A stretch of 64,000 bases of DNA, from assembly GCA_902594875.1 (NCBI GenBank), contig CACJNU010000007.1, positions 1-64,000 of the forward strand. Direction: 5' to 3'. How positions within the stretch are numbered: the first letter of the stretch is position 1; each line of letters opens with the position of its first letter. The translations under genes and the position numbers were made by a program. The notes under the pieces were generated by a model. The model saw only the letters and a list, made by a program, of their open reading frames with translations. It made no database searches and was not told the DNA's origin. The stretch is from an uncultured Prochlorococcus sp. (GTDB lineage Bacteria; Cyanobacteriota; Cyanobacteriia; PCC-6307; Cyanobiaceae). This document shows positions 58,084 to 64,000 of this stretch, piece after piece.

Positions 58084-59273
58084 ATTTCCCCTATACAATT
58101 CTTTAAAACTTTATTTAAATTTTCTGCTACATAAACTTGCTCTTCATAAGAAATTTCAGGAAACATCGGAAGACTAAGAACTTCTGTACAAATTCTCTCT
58201 GTATTAACGAGTTTTGTTCTAGAAAAATTTTTATTTTTGTAAGCTATTTGTGCGTGTATTGGAATTGGATAATAAATAATTGAATTAATACCTTTTTCAA
58301 AAAGTTGTTGTTTTACCAAATTCCTTAACGAATAGTATTTTTTGCAATCAGTATCAAATAAATTTGAAAAATCTTCATTTAAAAAATATTTATCGTTTCT
58401 TAATTTGATTACAAATTGATTCCAAGAATGAGAAATTGAATCAGAGCTAATTTTTGGAAAACTAATAAATGGATTTTTTTCTAATAAATCAAGGTAATTA
58501 TTAGCAATTTTTTGGCGATTATTGATCCACGTAGAAATATACTTAATTTTAATGTTTAATATGGCAGCTTGAATGGTATCAAGTCTGCTGTTATATCCAA
58601 TTTGGGTATGGTGATATCTTATTGGGCTGCCATGCACAGCCAGTTCTCTAATTTTTTTTGCAATCTTCTGATCTGAAGTTGTTACTGCTCCACCATCTCC
58701 AGCAGCTCCTAAATTTTTAGTAGGGAAAAAGCTAAAACAGCCTATATCACCGATACTACCAACTTTGGAATTTCCCCACATTGTGCATGTTGCCTGAGCA
58801 CAATCTTCGATTACTTTTAAGTCATATTTCTTGGCCAAAGATTTTATTAAGGTCATATTCACTGCATTACCAAATAGATGAACTGGCATGATTGCCTTAG
58901 TATTAGGATTTATTTCTTGTTCTATTAGTTCAGTATTAATGAGATAAGTTTCTGGATCTATATCTACCAAAACAGGATTAGCACCAACTGCACTAATAGC
59001 CTCTGCAGTTGCAAAAAAGCTAAAAGATGAGGTAATAACTTCATCACCCACACCAATATCTAATGCGCGTAAAGCTAATACTAAAGCATCAGTTCCACTA
59101 TTACATCCAATAGTATTTTCAACACCAATCAGATTGGAAAAACTCTCCTCAAATTTGGCAATTTCTTGTCCTCCAATATACTGGCCACCTTTTAAAACTT
59201 TAGAAACCTCACTCTCAATTTCAGAGCCAATTTCTTGAAACTGCCTATCTAAAGTAAATGGAGGTATCTTCAT
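58068..59273 (-). CDS. DegT/DnrJ/EryC1/StrS-family aminotransferase
   Basis: A pyridoxal-phosphate enzyme that aminates keto-sugars for lipopolysaccharide or other glycans. 401 residues: MKIPPFTLDRQFQEIGSEIESEVSKVLKGGQYIGG, IGCNSGTDALVLALRALDIGVGDEVITSSFSFFATAEAI, EDCAQATCTMW, and the PLP lysine in FSFFPTKNLGAAGDGGAV. The C-terminus has LSLPMFPEISYEEQVYVAE. Other sugar-nucleotide genes are not adjacent, so the substrate (perhaps a UDP-4-keto-6-deoxy-sugar) cannot be set. Convergent overlap with photolyase. Confidence 0.92.
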   Translation of the reverse strand: MKIPPFTLDRQFQEIGSEIESEVSKVLKGGQYIGGQEIAKFEESFSNLIGVENTIGCNSGTDALVLALRALDIGVGDEVITSSFSFFATAEAISAVGANPVLVDIDPETYLINTELIEQEINPNTKAIMPVHLFGNAVNMTLIKSLAKKYDLKVIEDCAQATCTMWGNSKVGSIGDIGCFSFFPTKNLGAAGDGGAVTTSDQKIAKKIRELAVHGSPIRYHHTQIGYNSRLDTIQAAILNIKIKYISTWINNRQKIANNYLDLLEKNPFISFPKISSDSISHSWNQFVIKLRNDKYFLNEDFSNLFDTDCKKYYSLRNLVKQQLFEKGINSIIYYPIPIHAQIAYKNKNFSRTKLVNTERICTEVLSLPMFPEISYEEQVYVAENLNKVLKNCIGEIQISA

Positions 59274-59326
59274 AGTAAATATATTAACCCTAAACCATAT
59301 TTCTATGGGTAAAAAAAATTTTTAAT

Positions 59327-59926
59327 TCATTTAAACCAACTTGGTTCTTTACCAGGAGTCCATTTTATATTGCAACCTAAAGAAGGCATCTGATTTGAAG
59401 GATAAGAATTATCTTGATTCAAATCTTTTACAGCAGAGCGCAAATCTTTTCCAGATAGAGGAATATTGTTACCTGGTCTACTATCGTCTAATTGGCCATG
59501 ATAATACAATAAAAAATCACCATCTCCTTCATTTGAAAAAAGATAAAAATCTGGGGTGCAAGCTGCTTTTAATTTCTTAGCAAAATTTTGATTTTCATCA
59601 TATAGATAAGGAAAACTCCATCCCTGTGTTTGTGCTTGTAATCTCAAATTTTTAGGAGAATCTGAAGGATGAGTGACAATATCATTACTTGAAATTGCAA
59701 CTGTTTGAACTGTATTTTCAATTTCTTTACTTAAGGTGAAAATTTGATTCTCAACATATTTAACAAATGGGCAATGGGCACAAATAAACATTAAAAGTAA
59801 ATGCCGATTATCTAGATTATGAGAATTAAAATATTCATTTTTTGAAGAATTAGCATTTAACATTTCGAAATTCGGTAATTGAAAACCTAATTCCAAAACC
59901 ATTGAATTTGTTCTTACCATGTTCAA
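59327..59926 (-). CDS. Thioredoxin-fold redox protein (AhpC/TSA-like family)
   Basis: A 199-residue thioredoxin-fold protein. LLMFICAHCPFVKYVENQIF holds a CxxC (Cys-Ala-His-Cys) redox pair, followed by AISSNDIVTHPSDSPKNLRLQAQTQGWSFPYLYDENQNFAKKLKAACTPDFYLFS and LLYYHGQLDDSRPGNNIPLSGKDLRSAVKDL, ending PSLGCNIKWTPGKEPSWFK. These blocks define a widespread peroxiredoxin-like/thioredoxin family annotated as redoxin. A thiol reductase or peroxide-handling role is likely; the partner is unknown. The start Met is ambiguous (Met1 or Met3). Confidence 0.88.
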   Translation of the reverse strand: MNMVRTNSMVLELGFQLPNFEMLNANSSKNEYFNSHNLDNRHLLLMFICAHCPFVKYVENQIFTLSKEIENTVQTVAISSNDIVTHPSDSPKNLRLQAQTQGWSFPYLYDENQNFAKKLKAACTPDFYLFSNEGDGDFLLYYHGQLDDSRPGNNIPLSGKDLRSAVKDLNQDNSYPSNQMPSLGCNIKWTPGKEPSWFK

Positions 59927-60025
59927 GTTAAAAATTCTTTGATATTTGAAAATTATTGTATATTTTGCAGTAATCCGTAAAGATAGGTACTTTTATATAG
60001 GAGAATAGTAGAAATAATAAACAAA

Positions 60026-60808
60026 ATGCTTCTAAATCTAACTGGCAAAAAAATTCTTGTTACGGGAATTGCCAACAATCGTTCAATAGCATGGGGTATC
60101 GCTCAACAACTTTCAAAAGCTGGCGCAGAACTTGGAATCACATATTTGCCTGATGATAAGGGAAGATTCGAGTCTAAAGTTAGAGAACTAACTGAACCTT
60201 TAAACCCATCCTTATTTTTGCCTCTTGATGTTCAAAATCCAGCTCAAATTGAAGAAATATTTAAAAATATAAAAGACAATTGGGGGCAAATTGACGGATT
60301 AGTTCACTGCCTAGCATTTGCAGGACGCGATGAATTGATTGGAGATTATAGTGCTACCACTTCAGAGGGTTTTGATAGGGCTCTTAATATAAGTGCGTAT
60401 TCGTTAGCACCTTTATGTAAAGCTGCAAAACCACTTTTTAGTGATGGTGCTGGAGTTGTCTCATTAACTTATCTAGGTTCAGAAAGGGCGATTCCTAACT
60501 ATAACGTGATGGGAGTTGCTAAAGCAGCTTTAGAAGCTTCAGTAAGATACCTTTCTGCAGAACTTGGTCCCGAAAAACAAGTTAGAGTTAACGCAATAAG
60601 TGCTGGGCCTATTAGAACACTTGCGAGTTCTGCTATAGGTGGCATTTTAGATATGATTCATAATGTTGAAGAAAAGGCTCCTTTACGCAGAACAGTCACT
60701 CAAACAGAAGTAGGTAATACAGCTGCTTTTTTATTAAGTGATCTCTCTAGCGGCATTTCAGGCCAAACAATTTATGTTGATGCGGGTTACTGCATTAATG
60801 GAATGTAA
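60026..60808 (+). CDS. fabI: Enoyl-[acyl-carrier-protein] reductase [NADH]
   Basis: The last reduction of the type II fatty acid synthesis cycle. 260 residues, SDR fold: GKKILVTGIANNRSIAWGIAQQLSKAGAELGITYL, a binding loop with HCLAFAGRDELIGDYSATT, and the catalytic Tyr-x6-Lys in YNVMGVAKAALEASVRYLSAELG. The C-terminus is SAGPIRTLASSAIGG ... GISGQTIYVDAGYCINGM. Normal length. hisB follows 20 bases later on the same strand. Confidence 0.96.
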   Translation: MLLNLTGKKILVTGIANNRSIAWGIAQQLSKAGAELGITYLPDDKGRFESKVRELTEPLNPSLFLPLDVQNPAQIEEIFKNIKDNWGQIDGLVHCLAFAGRDELIGDYSATTSEGFDRALNISAYSLAPLCKAAKPLFSDGAGVVSLTYLGSERAIPNYNVMGVAKAALEASVRYLSAELGPEKQVRVNAISAGPIRTLASSAIGGILDMIHNVEEKAPLRRTVTQTEVGNTAAFLLSDLSSGISGQTIYVDAGYCINGM

Positions 60809-60828
60809 ACTAAGTTTTTTGCATAAAA

Positions 60829-61434
60829 ATGTCATCTCTAAGGCAATCTGAAATAAAAAGAAAAACTAATGAAACAGATATTTCTGTATATATAAACTTA
60901 GATGGAAATGGAATTTCTGAGATTGATACTGGGATACCATTCTTAGATCACATGCTTCATCAAATATCCAGCCATGGTTTATTCGATTTAAAAATAAACG
61001 CAATTGGAGATACCCATATTGATGATCACCATACAAATGAAGATGTAGGAATCGCTTTAGGTAAAGCATTCTCAAAAGCCTTGGGAGAAAGAAAAGGAAT
61101 AAGTAGATTTGGACATTTTTTTGCCCCATTAGATGAAGCATTAGTTCAAGTCACTTTAGACTGCTCAGGTAGACCTCATCTATCTTATGATCTTCAATTA
61201 AAAGCCCCTAGAATAGGAAATTATGATACTGAACTAGTAAGAGAGTTTTTTATTGCCTTTGTAAATAACAGCGGTATTACCCTGCATATTAATCAAATAC
61301 AAGGAAGTAATTCACATCACATAGTTGAGGCGTGCTTTAAAGCTTTTTCAAGAGCAATGAGAATGGCTACTGAGATAGATCCAAGAAGATCTGATTCAAT
61401 TCCAAGCAGTAAAGGAATGTTAGAAAAACAATAA
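60829..61434 (+). CDS. hisB: Imidazoleglycerol-phosphate dehydratase
   Basis: The sixth step of histidine synthesis. 201 residues: [12 protein letters not shown]-like N-terminus (seen as [20 protein letters not shown]), the metal-binding [20 protein letters not shown] and [19 protein letters not shown], then [13 protein letters not shown] and the second His cluster [24 protein letters not shown]. Both paired-His metal sites are present. It follows fabI closely; no other his gene lies here. Confidence 0.96.
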   Translation: MSSLRQSEIKRKTNETDISVYINLDGNGISEIDTGIPFLDHMLHQISSHGLFDLKINAIGDTHIDDHHTNEDVGIALGKAFSKALGERKGISRFGHFFAPLDEALVQVTLDCSGRPHLSYDLQLKAPRIGNYDTELVREFFIAFVNNSGITLHINQIQGSNSHHIVEACFKAFSRAMRMATEIDPRRSDSIPSSKGMLEKQ

Positions 61435-61506
61435 AATAGGAATTTTTTCGAATCAGCCACAATTAAGTTGATTTTTGGCGAAGATAGATGAAGTGACTAT
61501 TTTGTT

Positions 61507-62991
61507 GTGACTAATTTACAGGATAAAAAAATTGATAATTTTAATATTTTTAAAAAAGAAGATTGGTCAAGTGCTTACCAGAATGTAGAAAAGGAGTTAA
61601 CTAAAGAGCCTCTAAAAATTAGCAAAGGTAAAAATATTAAAAATTTAAATGGAACATTATTAAGAAATGGACCAGGAATATTAGAGAGAGGTGGACAATG
61701 GGTTCATCATCCATTTGATGGCGATGGGATGATAACATCCATAAAATTCGAAAATGGTCAGCCATTCTTAACAAATAGATTTGTTAAAACTAAAGGCTAT
61801 TTGGAAGAAGAAAAAATAGATAAATTTATTTATAGAGGGGTTTTTGGAACACAAAAAAATGGAGGAATTTTAAATAATGCATTAGATCTAAAATTCAAGA
61901 ATATCGCTAATACACATGTCATTAAATTAGGAGATGAAATTCTCGCATTATGGGAAGCAGCAGGTCCACATGCAATGGATCCTGATAGTCTTGACACTAT
62001 TGGTTTAACAACATTAAAAGGGGTACTCAAGCCTAACGAAGCATTCAGTGCTCATCCCAAAACAGACCTAAACTCAAATGCATCTTCAGAACTTTTGGTG
62101 ACTTTTGGAGTACAAACCGGACCAAAAAGTACCATTAGATTAATGGAATTTGATAATGCTGGTACAAATTCTGGAGAGCTCATTTTTGACAGAAAAGATA
62201 CCTTTAAAGGCTTTGCATTTCTTCATGATTTCGCAATTACAACTAATTGGGCAATATTTTTACAGAATGCTATTGACTTCAATCCTCTTCCATTTGTAAT
62301 GGGTCAAAGAGGAGCAGCACAATGTCTAAAGTCAAACCCAAATAAGAAGGCAAAGTTTTTTATCATCCCCAGAGAAAGTGGATTATTTAGAGGACAGCCT
62401 CCTCTAACAATAGATGCTCCAGAAGGATTCGTTTTTCATCATGTAAACGCATTTGAAAAAGATTCCAAAATCGTATTAGATAGTATTTTTTATGATGATT
62501 TCCCATCAGTTGGTCCAGACGAGAATTTTAGGGATATTGACTTTGATAAATATCCAGAAGGAAAACTGAAAAGATCAATTATCGATCTAAAGACAAAAAC
62601 TTGTGAACTTGAAACTTTCAGTGAACAATGTTGTGAATTTGCTGTTGTTAATCCTAAAAACTTAGGATTAAAAGCAACTTTTAGTTGGATGGCAAGCACA
62701 TCTCAAAAGCTCGGCAACGCTCCACTTCAAGCAATAAAAAAAATAAATTATACTTCTAAGGAAGAGATTTATTGGTCAGCAGGTCCAAGCGGATTTGTTA
62801 GTGAACCAATTATGGTTCCATCAGAAAACTCTTCAAAAGAAGATGATGGATTTTTATTTATACTTCTATGGAACGGAGAAAGAAGAGGAAGCGATTTAGT
62901 TATCTTAGACGCAAAAGACTTAAAAGAATTAGCTGTTTATGAATTACCCATTTCAATTCCTCATGGCCTTCATGGATCTTGGGTTAATTGA
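61507..62991 (+). CDS. Carotenoid cleavage dioxygenase (RPE65/CCD family)
   Basis: A non-heme iron oxygenase that splits carotenoids or apocarotenoids. 494 residues; start GTG (61507, MTNLQDKK). Iron-ligand His regions typical of the fold are visible: SAHPKTDLNSN, FLHDFAIT, FHHVNAFEK and the C-terminal IPHGLHGSW. Also conserved are LRNGPGILERGGQWVHHPFDGDGMI and ALWEAAGPHAMD. In cyanobacteria these enzymes cut beta-carotene derivatives to retinal or apocarotenals. The substrate here is unproven; the link to the isomerase-like gene at 4200 is only conceptual. Confidence 0.93.
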   Translation: MTNLQDKKIDNFNIFKKEDWSSAYQNVEKELTKEPLKISKGKNIKNLNGTLLRNGPGILERGGQWVHHPFDGDGMITSIKFENGQPFLTNRFVKTKGYLEEEKIDKFIYRGVFGTQKNGGILNNALDLKFKNIANTHVIKLGDEILALWEAAGPHAMDPDSLDTIGLTTLKGVLKPNEAFSAHPKTDLNSNASSELLVTFGVQTGPKSTIRLMEFDNAGTNSGELIFDRKDTFKGFAFLHDFAITTNWAIFLQNAIDFNPLPFVMGQRGAAQCLKSNPNKKAKFFIIPRESGLFRGQPPLTIDAPEGFVFHHVNAFEKDSKIVLDSIFYDDFPSVGPDENFRDIDFDKYPEGKLKRSIIDLKTKTCELETFSEQCCEFAVVNPKNLGLKATFSWMASTSQKLGNAPLQAIKKINYTSKEEIYWSAGPSGFVSEPIMVPSENSSKEDDGFLFILLWNGERRGSDLVILDAKDLKELAVYELPISIPHGLHGSWVN

Positions 62992-62993
62992 AT

Positions 62994-63569
62994 TTAAGAA
63001 AAAATTTCAATTAAATCTGGAATAATTTTTTTTAATGCTTTACCTCTATGACTACAAGAGTCTTTAATTTCATTATTCATTTCTGCGAAAGTTAATCTGG
63101 TAGAACTCTCCTCAAAAATTGGGTCATACCCAAAACCACTTTCTCCTCTAGGGTTTAAGATAATATTGCCATTACATTTGGCCTCAGATTCAATAATCAC
63201 TTCACCATTTGGGGAACAAACGCAAATATTAGCAATAAAGAAAGCACCTCTATTTTGAACTCCATCAAGTTCTCTTAAAACTCGTTCAATTCTCCTCTGA
63301 TCATTTTCTGCATATCTAGATGAGTAAATGCCAGGCTTACCACCTAGTGCTTCAATACAAATTCCTGAATCATCTGCTATTGAAAAATTATTCGTTTTTC
63401 TCGAAACTTCACTCGCTTTTTTAATCGCATTATCTCTAAATGTCAGTCCATCCTCTTCAACTTCTATTGATTCTGGCTGGAGTAACAATTTACAATTAAC
63501 TCCAACAAGCAATTTATTATATTCTTCAATTTTACCTTTATTCTTACTCGCTAAATATAAATTCTTCAT
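62994..63569 (-). CDS. rdgB: Non-canonical purine NTP pyrophosphatase (RdgB/HAM1)
   Basis: Hydrolyses ITP, XTP and dITP to keep them out of DNA and RNA. I use the ATG at 63567-63569 (MKNLYLASKNKGKIEEYNKL, 191 residues), which overlaps the upstream gene's stop by ATGA, a typical coupling. A longer frame to 63608 has no support. Motifs: YLASKNKGKIEEY, EDGLTFRDNAIKKA, IADDSGICIEALGGKPGIYSSRYAE, and GESGFGYDPIFEE. It is coupled to the phosphohexomutase gene. Confidence 0.95.
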   Translation of the reverse strand: MKNLYLASKNKGKIEEYNKLLVGVNCKLLLQPESIEVEEDGLTFRDNAIKKASEVSRKTNNFSIADDSGICIEALGGKPGIYSSRYAENDQRRIERVLRELDGVQNRGAFFIANICVCSPNGEVIIESEAKCNGNIILNPRGESGFGYDPIFEESSTRLTFAEMNNEIKDSCSHRGKALKKIIPDLIEIFS

Positions 63570-64000
63570 CCTTCTTTTTCTGCCAAATTTATAAATTCTT
63601 GCCCCCACTCTAATACCTCAATTAGATAAGATTCTTTTGGTGCTTCACAATATAACCTTAAAAGAGGTTCTGTTCCTGAAAACCTAAAAAGAAGCCAAAA
63701 ATTTTTATCAATTCTCAACTTTATCCCATCGATCTTTGAGATACTTTTTAACTTGTGATTATTAATATTCCTAGGAATATTATCTATGATAAATTCTTTT
63801 ACGTTATTTTTTTCTGACTGATTTGGAAATTTAATATCAATTCTTTTATAAAAACTTGGTCCAAAATCTTCTTGAATTTCATCTAAGGTTTCATATAAAT
63901 ATTGAGATTTTTCAGCAATTCCATTTAATAAAACCATCGCGGCATATAGAGCATCTCTTTCAGGCATAAAGTCACCAAAACCAACTCCCCCAGATTCCTC
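63566..64000 (-). CDS. Phosphohexomutase C-terminal part (PGM/PMM family, partial)
   Basis: The frame is open to the right edge, so the N-terminus lies outside the window. The visible 144 residues start EESGGVGFGDFMPERDALYA, matching the sugar-binding EESGGLGFGxHMPERDG loop of phosphoglucomutase/phosphomannomutase. They end with the phosphate-binding FRFSGTEPLLRLYCEA. It converts hexose-1-phosphate and hexose-6-phosphate, feeding glycogen, sucrose or cell-wall sugars. Exact substrate (glucose or mannose) is open. rdgB starts inside its stop codon. Confidence 0.92.
   Translation of the reverse strand, partial: EESGGVGFGDFMPERDALYAAMVLLNGIAEKSQYLYETLDEIQEDFGPSFYKRIDIKFPNQSEKNNVKEFIIDNIPRNINNHKLKSISKIDGIKLRIDKNFWLLFRFSGTEPLLRLYCEAPKESYLIEVLEWGQEFINLAEKEG

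Overview
The window is about 31% GC, dense and colinear, and reads as a high-light-adapted Prochlorococcus chromosome. Four features support this. There is an unlinked, degenerate phycoerythrin beta subunit with a CpeS-type lyase and no alpha subunit or phycobilisome genes. Many tiny one-helix proteins and a high-light-inducible (HLIP) type protein are present. The short photosystem genes psbM, psbT, psbEFLJ and psaE are all here. There is one compact rRNA operon. I see no transposase, integrase, phage module, CRISPR array or restriction system. The sequence alone does not let me choose between the HLI and HLII clades.

Layout. 1-10 kb is a loose region of small, mostly lineage-specific genes: a partial membrane protein, PrxQ, TatA, a Nif11-type peptide, a PAP/fibrillin-like protein, a carotenoid-isomerase-like flavoprotein, a plastoquinol terminal oxidase, a polyglutamine microprotein, an HLIP, a DUF3104-type protein, and seven proteins under 60 aa too short for usual gene cut-offs. 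10-14.5 kb holds an acetyltransferase, an aldehyde dehydrogenase, a LysM protein, psaE and mutM. 14.5-19.6 kb is the rRNA operon on the minus strand (16S, tRNA-Ile, tRNA-Ala, 23S, 5S). It is followed by a 0.6 kb non-coding leader.

20-32 kb carries a GH100 invertase, petBD, ctpA, an HD phosphohydrolase, minCDE, tRNA-Thr, tsaC, prmC, psbM, a ferredoxin, psbB-psbT and nrdR. 32-46 kb carries rpsA, metK, a D-ribulokinase-like FGGY kinase, tRNA-Phe, a VTT membrane protein, the CpeS lyase and cpeB, a UvrD-type helicase, a CCA-adding-type enzyme, an NADH-dehydrogenase/SelD fusion and mtnP. 46-50 kb is the photosystem II assembly operon rubredoxin-ycf48-psbEFLJ on the minus strand, facing ndhCKJ on the plus strand. 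50-64 kb carries a YvcK/CofD-like protein, an Mla/TGD-type lipid transporter pair, chlD, folK, a Nudix enzyme, photolyase, a DegT aminotransferase, a thioredoxin-fold protein, fabI, hisB, a carotenoid oxygenase, rdgB and the C-terminal part of a phosphohexomutase.

Functionally the window is dominated by photosynthesis: PSII, PSI, cytochrome b6f, NDH-1, chlorophyll and carotenoid metabolism, terminal oxidase and photoprotection. Division, DNA repair and nucleotide sanitation genes are interleaved. I do not find a clearly new multigene system. The items most worth a second look are the GTAC-containing palindromes beside two small genes, the Nif11 leader without a core peptide, the hidden HLIP and polyglutamine microproteins, the SelD fusion, the decayed phycoerythrin/lyase pair, and complementary 20-nt arms flanking the 23S gene.
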